From: Paenibacillus sp. Root444D2
GTDB lineage: Bacteria > Bacillota > Bacilli > Paenibacillales > NBRC-103111
Assembly: GCF_001426375.1 (NCBI RefSeq)
Contig: NZ_LMEO01000045.1
Coordinates: 639,715-703,714 of the forward strand
Direction: 5' to 3'
Length of the DNA: 64,000 bases
The notes below the pieces were generated by a model that saw nothing but the letters and a program-made list of their open reading frames with translations, made no database searches and was not told the origin of the DNA. A program made the position numbers and the translations under genes. Shown in pieces: positions 9,024 through 17,408 of the stretch. Within the stretch, counting starts at the first letter, position 1. Each line of letters begins with the position of its first letter.

Positions 9024-9899
9024 CTAACCTTTTACAGATCCCAGCATGGCTCCTTGCACAAAATATTTTTGCACAAACGGGTAAATGACAAGCACGGGCA
9101 AGATGGCCACGAAGACACATGCATATTTAATATTTTCCGTCATGACGGCCAGCCCCGCTTCGGCTGCACCAAGCTGTGCGGATTGTGTAGCCATATCTCC
9201 CGAAATGACGATATTACGTAAAATGATTTGCATCGGGTACAAATTCTTCTCATTTAAGTAAATGAGTGCAGGAAAGAAGCTGTTCCAGTGAGCCACCGCG
9301 TAAAAGAGAAACATTGTGGCCATGACAGGCAAGGAAAGCGGCAGCACAATTTTTGTGAAAACTCTAAATTCTCCGGCGCCGTCCATGATCGCAGACTCGT
9401 GGAGCGCTTCTGGAATATCTTCAAAAAATGTTCTCATCAAGATCATATTGAAAACATTGATCGCAGTCGGAATTAATATGGCCCAAATCGTATTGACCAT
9501 TCCTAACGCATGAACCACCATATAGCGCGGGATGAGACCACCGTCGAAGAACATGGTGAACACAACAAACAAAGCAAGAAATGAGCGCCCATACATATGC
9601 TTACGCGACAAAGGGTATGCACAAAGAGCCGTCATCGCCAGATTAATCAGCACACCGGCGGACGTATAAAAAAAGGTATTTCCGTAAGAGCGCACAATGG
9701 CAGGATCATTAAAAATAACGCTATATGCTTTAAAATTAATATCTATAGGTCGCCAAAACACTTCACCGCTGCTAACCGATGACCCGGAGCTAATCGATAT
9801 GATTCCCATATAATAAAGCGGATACAGGGTAATAAAGATCATAGCCAGCATAAAAATTATGTTAATCGTATCGAAATAAGAAAAGTTACGACTTCGCAT
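9024..9899 (-). CDS. CUT1 sugar ABC transporter permease (LplC/YtcP-like)
   Basis: About 291 residues with six predicted membrane segments. The cytoplasmic EAA loop is visible as EALHESAIMDGAGEFRVF with following IVLPLSLPV, the contact site for the ATPase. The C-terminus QKYFVQGAMLGSVKG is typical of this permease type. ATG 9899 follows GGAGGGG by seven bases; the annotated-looking TTG two codons earlier is less likely. It pairs with the permease at 9915-10853 and the binding protein at 10940-12559. No ATP-binding subunit is encoded nearby, so a shared MsmX-type ATPase is inferred. Confidence 0.9.
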   Translation of the reverse strand: MRSRNFSYFDTINIIFMLAMIFITLYPLYYMGIISISSGSSVSSGEVFWRPIDINFKAYSVIFNDPAIVRSYGNTFFYTSAGVLINLAMTALCAYPLSRKHMYGRSFLALFVVFTMFFDGGLIPRYMVVHALGMVNTIWAILIPTAINVFNMILMRTFFEDIPEALHESAIMDGAGEFRVFTKIVLPLSLPVMATMFLFYAVAHWNSFFPALIYLNEKNLYPMQIILRNIVISGDMATQSAQLGAAEAGLAVMTENIKYACVFVAILPVLVIYPFVQKYFVQGAMLGSVKG

Positions 9900-9914
9900 C
9901 TTCAATCCCCTCCG

Positions 9915-10853
9915 CTAGAACAATCTGGATCCATTTATTTTTTTGGCAATTTGATTAGCTGATATAACGAGCGCAAAGGCCAGTAAAGATTGGAAAATAC
10001 CTACAGCCGCAGCGAAGCTAAAGTCGCTGTCAATCAATCCTCGACGGTAAACAAATGTTTGGATAACATCTGCGGTTTCATAAGTAGGACCACTGTACAA
10101 TAATAAAATTTTCTCGAATCCGACCGAAAGCATTTTACCTACAGTCAAAAGCAGCATGATCGTGACGACGGTTGAAATCCCAGGCAGTGTAATATGAAGC
10201 AATTTACGCCATCGATTTGCCCCGTCCATCGTCGCCGCCTCATACAGTTGTGGATCGATAGAGGTCAATGCCGCCAAATAAATAATGGAGTTCCAACCAA
10301 TACCTTGCCAGATTTCAGAGCCGACATAAATGGTTCGGAACCACTGCGGCATGGACATGAATGTTTTCGCTTCCCCGCCAAAGAGCTTAATCACTCCATT
10401 AATGAGACCATCGATAGAGAGAAAGTTAACCAGCATACCTACGACTACAACGGTAGACAGAAAGTGCGGAACATACGTGACGCTTTGAATAAACTTTTTG
10501 AAAACTTTTAATTGCAGCTCGTTTAACAATAAAGCGAACACGAGTGAAGAGGGGAAATAAAAAATAAGTGAATATAGGTTGATGAGCACTGTATTGCGAA
10601 CCACTTGCCAAAAATATGGATCTGTCAGAAATTGGCGAAAATACTTCGTCCCTGCCCACGGACTATGGAAGAACCCCTTGACGATTGAATAATCTTCAAA
10701 TGCCATCAAATTCCCCACCATGGGTGCATAGTGAAAAATAACAAAATAAGCAAACGGTAATAGAAACATGAGATACAGCGGCATGCTCTTGCGGATATTT
10801 TTTTTAATCGCAACAATTGGTGTATTTTTTTTAATCTCAACAACTGGTGTCAA
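9915..10853 (-). CDS. CUT1 sugar ABC transporter permease (LplB-like)
   Basis: About 312 residues with six membrane helices. The EAA loop reads YEAATMDGANRWRKL followed by ITLPGI. I take the TTG at 10853 as start because AAAGGAGTGGAG lies just upstream. The reading from 10922 would translate that ribosome site and the spacer after the binding-protein gene. The N-terminus carries a short tandem duplication (EIKKNTPIV then AIKKN), also visible in the DNA. It acts with the 9024 permease and the 10940 binding protein as one importer and is probably transcribed from the control region at 12557-12706. Confidence 0.87.
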   Translation of the reverse strand: MTPVVEIKKNTPIVAIKKNIRKSMPLYLMFLLPFAYFVIFHYAPMVGNLMAFEDYSIVKGFFHSPWAGTKYFRQFLTDPYFWQVVRNTVLINLYSLIFYFPSSLVFALLLNELQLKVFKKFIQSVTYVPHFLSTVVVVGMLVNFLSIDGLINGVIKLFGGEAKTFMSMPQWFRTIYVGSEIWQGIGWNSIIYLAALTSIDPQLYEAATMDGANRWRKLLHITLPGISTVVTIMLLLTVGKMLSVGFEKILLLYSGPTYETADVIQTFVYRRGLIDSDFSFAAAVGIFQSLLAFALVISANQIAKKINGSRLF

Positions 10854-10939
10854 ATATCTCCACTCCTTTCGGGAAAATAAAGGGACAGGCTGCCCAGAAA
10901 TCTTAGCAACCTGCCCTCTCACTGCATGAACTTCGAACG

Positions 10940-12559
10940 TTATTTCACGCGGGCTAAGGCATCGTTGTAAATTTTGACAATATCATCTGAACCTTTTGCT
11001 TTGAGTTGTTTAACGAAGTTATCCCAGTCATTAAGTGCACCGTCTGTCACAATAAATTTATCCATGTTTTGAGCCAAGTAAGCATCAAGCTGTGTACGGA
11101 TTTGTTTCAGCTTCTCGCGCTCTTCTTTTGTAAATGGAGGGTCATTAACGAATTGAACATTTTCGCCTGTATCCAAAGCTTTAGATGCTTTCGTGTTCCA
11201 ATCTAACCATTCCTTGGAGTTAAAAGGTAATCCCGCATGATCGTCATTGTTCAGAGCAAGCCCGAGGTAGCCCGTGCCATACTCCGATTGCAGTGCATAA
11301 ATTGCACTTGGTTGTCTATCCTTATACTTGTTGACAACAGCGTCAGTCAATTTGTAAGTGCCATTTTCACCAGTGAAATCTTCGCCTTTATTACCGAAGT
11401 TTGTAACCTCAATACCCTCTGGGGAGTAGAACCAATCCATGAATTGAACAACTTGTTCCGGATTTTTCACTTTCGCATTAATGACATACGATTCCGATAA
11501 GTGGCCAAGTGCATAGATCAGGTTACGCTTTGCACCGCTCGGAGATGTCATGGTATCCAACATATCAAACTTAGCATTCGGATCTTTCTTCTGCAGATTA
11601 ATATTAAACGTGCTAGCGAAACCATTATTATCTTGGAAATAGAAGGATTTTCCTGAGTTTAGCTTTTCTTGCCAAATTTGCGATGTAGCCGTAGCATAAT
11701 CCGGATCAAGAAGCTTCTCTTTGTAGAGTTTATTCAACCATGTGATAGCAGTTTTAAACTCTGGCATAGCAGGACCGAATTTGTATTGTTTATCTTTCGG
11801 CTCGTAGTATACTTTCGTACCGTTAAAGGTTGTGTATCCGCTTCCAAATGCGAAAGAAATTGGATTGATTAGATTTTCTGTTCCTGTTAGTCCATTTGCA
11901 GCACGAGCTGTAAATGGATATGAATCCGGATTCGCTTCTTTCATTTTCTTCATCACTTGATACAATTCATCATAAGTAGTTGGCTTTTTCAAACTTAGCT
12001 TATCAAGCACATCCATACGGATCATCGAAAGCTGGCCGCCAACACCCTGCCAATTCGCGACAAGAGGGAATCCATAAAGCTTACCGTCAATTTTGTTTTT
12101 GTTAATCTCTGGCTGCTGGGAAATGACTTTCTTCAGATTTGGCATTTTGTCCAAATAGGGTGTCAAATCCAGGAATGCTCCTGTGTCAGCAAAGTTCTGT
12201 ATATCATCTTGTTTAACAAGCATCACATCAGGCAGTGTATTCGTTGCGATCAACGTTTTCTTTTTATCATCGTAGTTGCTTTGAGGGACACTTTGAAGAT
12301 TCAGTTTTACATTTTTACGCTTTGAAATTTCCTGAACGGCTTTTGAGTTGGCCACGATAGCTTGCGATGCGTGTTCGTACCTCATCCAAGTCAGCGATAG
12401 CGGTTGGGCCGACACCGGAGTGCTTGAAGCACCAGCCGTAGTTGCTGGAGTCGCCGTATTATTCGTTGAAGTCGTTGAACTGCTTCCGCAACCGCTAAGT
12501 ACACTAGATAGCACTAGTAATGAACCAGTTACTGCCATAATCCCCTTTTTTGATTTCAT
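10940..12559 (-). CDS. Sugar-binding lipoprotein of the GH38-locus importer
   Basis: This 539-residue solute-binding protein has lipobox LSGC (Cys about 24), a Ser/Thr/Ala linker, then SLTWMRYEHASQAI and a long LplA-like fold. It captures an oligosaccharide outside the cell for the two downstream permeases. A good GGGAGGA site precedes the ATG at 12559. It is a clear paralogue of the orphan protein at 1206-2801. Its upstream 150 bp are duplicated at 17178-17326 in front of the sialidase-like genes, which ties the importer to those secreted enzymes. The ligand is unknown; a released mannose- or acidic-sugar-containing oligosaccharide is my inference. Confidence 0.93.
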   Translation of the reverse strand: MKSKKGIMAVTGSLLVLSSVLSGCGSSSTTSTNNTATPATTAGASSTPVSAQPLSLTWMRYEHASQAIVANSKAVQEISKRKNVKLNLQSVPQSNYDDKKKTLIATNTLPDVMLVKQDDIQNFADTGAFLDLTPYLDKMPNLKKVISQQPEINKNKIDGKLYGFPLVANWQGVGGQLSMIRMDVLDKLSLKKPTTYDELYQVMKKMKEANPDSYPFTARAANGLTGTENLINPISFAFGSGYTTFNGTKVYYEPKDKQYKFGPAMPEFKTAITWLNKLYKEKLLDPDYATATSQIWQEKLNSGKSFYFQDNNGFASTFNINLQKKDPNAKFDMLDTMTSPSGAKRNLIYALGHLSESYVINAKVKNPEQVVQFMDWFYSPEGIEVTNFGNKGEDFTGENGTYKLTDAVVNKYKDRQPSAIYALQSEYGTGYLGLALNNDDHAGLPFNSKEWLDWNTKASKALDTGENVQFVNDPPFTKEEREKLKQIRTQLDAYLAQNMDKFIVTDGALNDWDNFVKQLKAKGSDDIVKIYNDALARVK

Positions 12560-12706
12560 CGAATAAATCCTCCCATGTAATTGGTTTGCCCTACACGAGG
12601 ATCATAGCACACCATTTTTGAGCATTTGAATATCCAAATTGGCGTTTAAAGCACCATTTTTCCGCTATTCGGACCTTGATTCATTTCTCCGCTATGATGC
12701 AAAAAG
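12557..12706 (-). repeat. Duplicated promoter/leader region, copy 1 (importer operon)
   Basis: This 150-bp segment runs from the start codon of the binding-protein gene upstream. It matches 17178-17326 at roughly 90% of positions with one gap, in the same orientation. It contains the ribosome site GGGAGGA and two close copies of CATTTYTCCGCTAT (12655-12668 and 12682-12695), 27 bp apart. A further related CATTTTTGAGC begins at 12613. I take these as operator half-sites for an AraC-type regulator. The rest of 12707-12955 holds only the terminator at 12824. Confidence 0.85.
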
Positions 12707-12823
12707 TCGTAATGCACGATATAAAATCGCGGCAACTCATCCATAAACCTATGTCTGATGATGTTCGTGCTGCAAACTCCCAATTCCGAGCTATCCGTTG
12801 TAGGAGTAGCCTTCGTGAAACAA

Positions 12824-12855
12824 GAAGACCGCTCCCAGCTAGGGAAGCGGTCTTC
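12824..12855 (-). terminator. Terminator of the sialidase-like operon
   Basis: A 10-bp perfect stem, GAAGACCGCT with AGCGGTCTTC, extends inward with CC/GG pairs. On the minus strand TTGTTTC follows. It lies about 100 bases after the stop at 12956. Confidence 0.7.
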
Positions 12856-12955
12856 TCTCGAATAATATTTATATAACGACATGCCCGGTAGTCAGCGGGT
12901 CAAATACCGATCTTCGGCATCGTACCTACAAGCAGTTTACCACCTTCATGTTCGG

Positions 12956-15151
12956 CTACTTGCTGCTAGCATTACCTGGCACAACAACGACTCTCGTTGT
13001 TGCAACAAAGCCGCCGTCCAGCGTTGTCGCAGTAATTTCCGCTTTCCCATTACTTACACCTGTAACCAGACCTGTTAACTCATCTACCATGGCAATACTG
13101 GAATCACTGGAACTCCACAAAATTGCTTTATTGCTTGCATTGGCAGGAGATACGGTTGCAACAAGTCGTTCAGAGTTGCCTATGCCTATTGCAATATTTT
13201 TCTTTTCAAGCTCCACCGTTTGCGCAGCAATCGCTGCCGGATCAACGTACAAATATACTCTCAATGGTGCTTTGAAGAACGGCAGCATATCGCTTGTTAC
13301 ACCCTGCGGAAGCTTTGTCTCATCAACAACACCGGTAAGGTTGCTAATTAAAGAATTAAGTTTATAATTCGCTTTAATAGCTGCAACATCCCAATTCACT
13401 GGCAAATCAACTGAAGGAAGCACACCGTTCTCTGCCCCCGGTTTATAGGAGGTATACGCTTTAATTGTAGATGGGAACAGGGCTTTAATTGCACTCTCGG
13501 ATGCCGTACTGATATTGAAAGATGCAGGAACTGCAATTTCACGATCAAAGCTTTCATATTCCCTGATAATGTTTACAGTATCACCCTGCTTAATCCAGTC
13601 CTCGGTAACTCTCGCAAATGCAATATTCTTATAATTGCCCAAGGATTGATTAGCAGAGTCCTTATCCAGAGATGAGAAAAACCGGCTAAAGCTGATCAGG
13701 ATATCCCCATTCTCGCCTTGCGTTACAGCAGGGTAATGGTAGCTTCCCGTACTGCTTCTTGTATCCAGAACGAGATGCTTTCTATATTTCCATGTCTTTC
13801 CTTCATCATCTGAAAGAGCAACAGCCAACGTGTTCCGGCTCGATTCCGTATCTACGTGAACGAACACCCAATTGCCGCTCTCAAGCTGCAGAAGATCGTG
13901 TCCTACACCCGGGTCCTGCAGTTCAGGAACGTCCTTGACCGTTGACCATGTCAATCCCTTATCTTTGGACTCGGAAGACACCACTCGATAAGGTCTTGGA
14001 CCGTTATCACGCATATAAGCTACGATCGTGCCGTCTGTTCTTTGAGCCATCGTGGCCTGAATGTTGGCGACACCTACGATAGGCTCGCTCATCTCCCAAC
14101 GAACCGAGTTGTCCTCAAGAGGTTGGGAAGGATCATACTCTGTAAATGCCATAATGCTCATTTCCAGGACATCCGAATACAGGGGCAGAAGCAAACGAAC
14201 TTTGCCGTTGCCAAGATCTACCGCAAACGGCTTATCTTTGGTCTGCCAGCCGATCCGACGGGCTAACGGATAACCTGAACGAGGCTCATAAATTTTGTCC
14301 GCTACTGTCGGAGCGTACAGATATTGAGTTGGGTCGCCGCCACTGAGCTGCATAATCTGGGTGACTAGACCATCAAATCCAGCTTCATTTATCTTACGGC
14401 TCATACCTGCTCCTCCATCTGCAACTGGTTTGAACAAATACTCTTTTTGCTCAGCAAGCTTGGCTTTTATCGTATTCACGAAACCTTTTGCTAACTCTGG
14501 ACGGGCAACAACAGGTGGTGTGGCCCAAGAAGGTCTTGATGTTGCTCCAGGTCTATCATCGAGTGACAGACTTATATGGTCGTCTGGGCTGTTCGGATCG
14601 ACTGTACCGCCAATGTTTTTACCTAGCTTAATCCCAACATTTTCAGAAAATGTCCAGTTAGGCACATTGTTGCCAATCTGTGCAATCTCATAGCTGCCTT
14701 TTTCGGCATAAGCATATCTAGGTTGAGAAGTTTGCCATCTGCCCGCCAACACGGGATACCAGAAAAACCAGAGACGGTCGCCGGAATCAACGTATACGAC
14801 AGGATTAATATCAGCAATATCTTGTGCGTTGGTCATTACAAACGGTGTCAACCACGTTTTTCCACCATCCGTTGATCGTGCTCCCATAATCCGTGTCGTA
14901 GTCGCATCTCGTTCGCCATTTCCCTGAAACCATACACATAACAACTCTCCGTTTGGCAATTCTACAATGCTGGAACCGTGTATGTGGTCGCCTGCAGCAC
15001 CATTATCCTTGATTGGATTGAAAATACTTACAGCTTTATCCGAATAGCTAAATGTTCCCGTAGGAGCAGCGAAGGCAGCAGGAACTATACTTGTTACAGA
15101 GATCGCCGCACAAACAGTCAGTGTAGTTAGTAACTTGAATTTCCCTTTCAT
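12956..15151 (-). CDS. Secreted sialidase-fold (BNR_2) hydrolase with C-terminal Ig-like domain
   Basis: 731 residues. A signal peptide ends near AAFAA (about 29). The catalytic part (about 35-560) is a six-bladed propeller of the BNR_2 family: SSIVELPNGELL, CVWFQGNGERD, Asp-box ARSTDGGKTW, further Asp-boxes SESKDKGLTW and LSDDEGKTW, and the Tyr-containing SYHYPAV. The classical GH33 FRIP arginine motif is not evident. The name sialidase therefore describes the fold; the true glycosidic bond may be another acidic or deoxy sugar. The C-terminus (about 655-725) is a group-2 bacterial Ig-like domain (SPANASNKAILWSSSDSSIA), probably for wall or glycan contact. ATG with GAAAGGAG upstream. It is second in an operon after its paralogue at 15178-17055, 26 bases away. 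Fold confidence is high, substrate low. Confidence 0.85.
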   Translation of the reverse strand: MKGKFKLLTTLTVCAAISVTSIVPAAFAAPTGTFSYSDKAVSIFNPIKDNGAAGDHIHGSSIVELPNGELLCVWFQGNGERDATTTRIMGARSTDGGKTWLTPFVMTNAQDIADINPVVYVDSGDRLWFFWYPVLAGRWQTSQPRYAYAEKGSYEIAQIGNNVPNWTFSENVGIKLGKNIGGTVDPNSPDDHISLSLDDRPGATSRPSWATPPVVARPELAKGFVNTIKAKLAEQKEYLFKPVADGGAGMSRKINEAGFDGLVTQIMQLSGGDPTQYLYAPTVADKIYEPRSGYPLARRIGWQTKDKPFAVDLGNGKVRLLLPLYSDVLEMSIMAFTEYDPSQPLEDNSVRWEMSEPIVGVANIQATMAQRTDGTIVAYMRDNGPRPYRVVSSESKDKGLTWSTVKDVPELQDPGVGHDLLQLESGNWVFVHVDTESSRNTLAVALSDDEGKTWKYRKHLVLDTRSSTGSYHYPAVTQGENGDILISFSRFFSSLDKDSANQSLGNYKNIAFARVTEDWIKQGDTVNIIREYESFDREIAVPASFNISTASESAIKALFPSTIKAYTSYKPGAENGVLPSVDLPVNWDVAAIKANYKLNSLISNLTGVVDETKLPQGVTSDMLPFFKAPLRVYLYVDPAAIAAQTVELEKKNIAIGIGNSERLVATVSPANASNKAILWSSSDSSIAMVDELTGLVTGVSNGKAEITATTLDGGFVATTRVVVVPGNASSK

Positions 15152-15177
15152 CTACATTACTCCTTTCAATGGGTAAC

Positions 15178-17055
15178 TTAGTTAACTTTAATGATGCATT
15201 TATAAATGGTTCCGTATTGGTTGCTTACAGTAGTTATCATTGCAGTTCCTGCTTTAAGTGCAGTCACGACCCCTGTCGTGGAGTTAATTGTAGCTACAGC
15301 AGCCAAATCTGAAGTCAAAGTAAGTGAATTGATTGCTGCATCGAACGATTCTCCGCCTATCGTTAGGTTGTACTTGAGTGGCGTAGTCTCTCCTACGTTT
15401 AGTACAATTGTCGGCAATTTTGTAACACTGTCATCAGTCGGTGTGAGTCCAGCGCCGTAAGTTGCTGTCGTAACAGAACTGAATAACGTCCCAATCTCGT
15501 TGTTTGCGATTTTAGAGAAGCCAATCGTTGGGCCAGATGGCGTTTTATAAGTGTAGTTCATCAAAGCGTTCCCAGCACTGTCAACGACAACCGATGGATA
15601 TTCATAGGTCTCACCATTGTTCATGCCATCCTTAATCATGATCGGCTTCCAATGCAATCCTTCATCGGAAGAAATCAATAAACTGAAAGAACTTCTATTA
15701 CCGTCTTGCGTAGGCTTAACTACGCCGCGTGCGGTTTCTTGATTTGTAGCTATCAACCAGTCGCCATTTGGAAGCTTGGATAGTTCAAAGCCGCCATCAT
15801 TTTTCAAGTAAGGATCGACTTTCGGAACACTCCACGTTACTCCGTTATCGGTTGACTCTGAGTATGTCGTATTCCATGCCATGCGTCCGTTTCTGCCGTC
15901 TAACTTACCGCTTCTAAAGTAACCGCGAATCGCGCCATTATTCATTCGAATCAGCGAGCCCTGAATCGTACCTGATCCTACAATAGGGTCACTAAATTTC
16001 CAGGTAATGCCGTGATCGTCGGTATAGGCGCAAACTGAATTTGACAACGAATCCGAATATAACGGCAAAATTAATCTTTTGGTTACGCCATCTGCAAGTG
16101 TTACTTCAATCGGTTTATTTTTGGTTTGCCATCCAAGTCTGCGGTAAATGGGTCCCCATGTATTCACGTTATTATCTGCACCAGAAGCACGTTCAATTGA
16201 ATTTTTAATAATTGGCGGCTCATATTTGGTATAACCACCAGTACCATTCGAAGTAAAGACTCCAGTGGTAAGCAAATTGACGACTTCAGCTGTTCTACCT
16301 TCATAAACATCATCGTAAGGCTTTTCAGCATTCAAATATGTAATGTACTGATCATATTTATTTCTCATCGAGACAACAAAGCTGTCTGTAATATAACGCG
16401 AAGCAACGTCAAACTTTGAAGTTACTGGTACATACTTTGACGGGTCCAGAGGACTATTGGCAGTCACTGAACTTGGTTTTACAAACTTAATCTCAGCACC
16501 CTTGATGCCATAGGTCCACTGTCCATTTGAGTACTTACCTTCGCCAACCATGCCATCCCCAACATTGGTGTAGATTGGCTGTGGATAGTGCCACTTCGCA
16601 TTTCCGCCATTGCGAGCGTCATACTCATAGCTGCCCTTATCGGCATACATAAACTTAGTTTGAGTAGATACCCATTGTCCATTGTAAATAACGCCGTAGA
16701 ACAACCATAGTCTTTCTTGGCTATCTACAAAAAGAACCGGGTTGTTATCTGGGAAATCCCATGTATCATAAACAACGAATGGTTCTGTCCAAGTTTTACC
16801 ACCATCTTTCGAGCGAGAACCGATTAGTTTAGTTAAATTCCCATCTCTTTCACCATTTCCGTTAAACCATACAGAGAAGAGCGAGCCATCTGGCAGTTCC
16901 ACCATTGTAGAACCGTGATTAGCTAGAGTGTCGACGGGCATCATTCTAGAATGGGTTATGCCTTCCGGCGCTGCTGCATCCGCAACTACAGAACCAAACA
17001 TACTAAAAGCTAAACTTAGAGACATTAAGAGGCTTAAACGTTTCATCTTCTTCAA
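15178..17055 (-). CDS. Secreted sialidase-fold (BNR_2) hydrolase, paralogue
   Basis: 625 residues. A signal peptide ends about VADAAA (29). The propeller part shares motifs with the neighbour at 12956-15151: STMVELPDGSL, SVWFNGNGERDG, Asp-box GSRSKDGGKTW, ISSDEGLHW, and ETYEYPSVVVD. The last ~85 residues look like an Ig-like group-2 domain (ATINSTTGVVTALKAGTAMI). Translation may start at TTG 17055 after AAAGGACG, or at ATG 17046. It is first in a two-gene operon. The upstream 270 bp hold a cre-like site (17122) and the second copy of the duplicated control region (17178-17326). It probably trims an extracellular glycan for the importer encoded at 9.0-12.6 kb. Substrate not deducible. Confidence 0.85.
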   Translation of the reverse strand: MKKMKRLSLLMSLSLAFSMFGSVVADAAAPEGITHSRMMPVDTLANHGSTMVELPDGSLFSVWFNGNGERDGNLTKLIGSRSKDGGKTWTEPFVVYDTWDFPDNNPVLFVDSQERLWLFYGVIYNGQWVSTQTKFMYADKGSYEYDARNGGNAKWHYPQPIYTNVGDGMVGEGKYSNGQWTYGIKGAEIKFVKPSSVTANSPLDPSKYVPVTSKFDVASRYITDSFVVSMRNKYDQYITYLNAEKPYDDVYEGRTAEVVNLLTTGVFTSNGTGGYTKYEPPIIKNSIERASGADNNVNTWGPIYRRLGWQTKNKPIEVTLADGVTKRLILPLYSDSLSNSVCAYTDDHGITWKFSDPIVGSGTIQGSLIRMNNGAIRGYFRSGKLDGRNGRMAWNTTYSESTDNGVTWSVPKVDPYLKNDGGFELSKLPNGDWLIATNQETARGVVKPTQDGNRSSFSLLISSDEGLHWKPIMIKDGMNNGETYEYPSVVVDSAGNALMNYTYKTPSGPTIGFSKIANNEIGTLFSSVTTATYGAGLTPTDDSVTKLPTIVLNVGETTPLKYNLTIGGESFDAAINSLTLTSDLAAVATINSTTGVVTALKAGTAMITTVSNQYGTIYKCIIKVN

Positions 17056-17121
17056 ACTGGGTCACGTCCTTTCATATTGTTAATAAAAACTACCCTTTTT
17101 GATTTCTGTTTTCTTTCCACT

Positions 17122-17135
17122 TGTAAACGTTTACA
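17122..17135 (-). promoter_or_regulatory. cre site (CcpA catabolite repression) before the sialidase-like operon
   Basis: TGTAAACGTTTACA is a perfect 14-bp palindrome that fits the Bacillus cre consensus TGWAANCGNTNWCA at every position. It lies 67 bases upstream of the TTG at 17055. Repression by CcpA when preferred sugars are present is inferred from established knowledge; another LacI-family regulator could also bind it. Confidence 0.8.
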
Positions 17136-17177
17136 TAGTAATCAGTGAATTCAACTATACTTTGCCCATTTGTTCTT

Positions 17178-17326
17178 CATCGAATAAGTCCTCCCATGTC
17201 ATTGGTTTGTCTTACAAGAGGATATTAGCACACCACTTTTGAGCATTTGAATATCCAAATTGGCGTTAAAAGTACCGTTTTTCCGCTATTGGTCCTTGAT
17301 TCATTTCTCCACTATGATGCAAAAAG
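17178..17326 (-). repeat. Duplicated promoter/leader region, copy 2 with relict start codon
   Basis: This 149-bp direct repeat of 12557-12706 includes GGGAGGA and an ATG in the matching place (17178-17180). After that ATG the reading frame is only MKNKWAKYS and a TGA. So a copy of the binding-protein 5' region survives without its gene. The segment should still drive the sialidase-like genes downstream. CATTTCTCCACTAT and a GTTTTTCCGCTAT copy of the operator-like motif are kept. The remaining bases 17327-17408 show nothing recognisable. Confidence 0.85.
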
Positions 17327-17408
17327 TTGCTTTGGCGGAACGTTAAACATTTCCAATCGAATATTGCTGGCTCTGCCCCCCTGATTTTCCGACATGGAGC
17401 TTCCCAAC

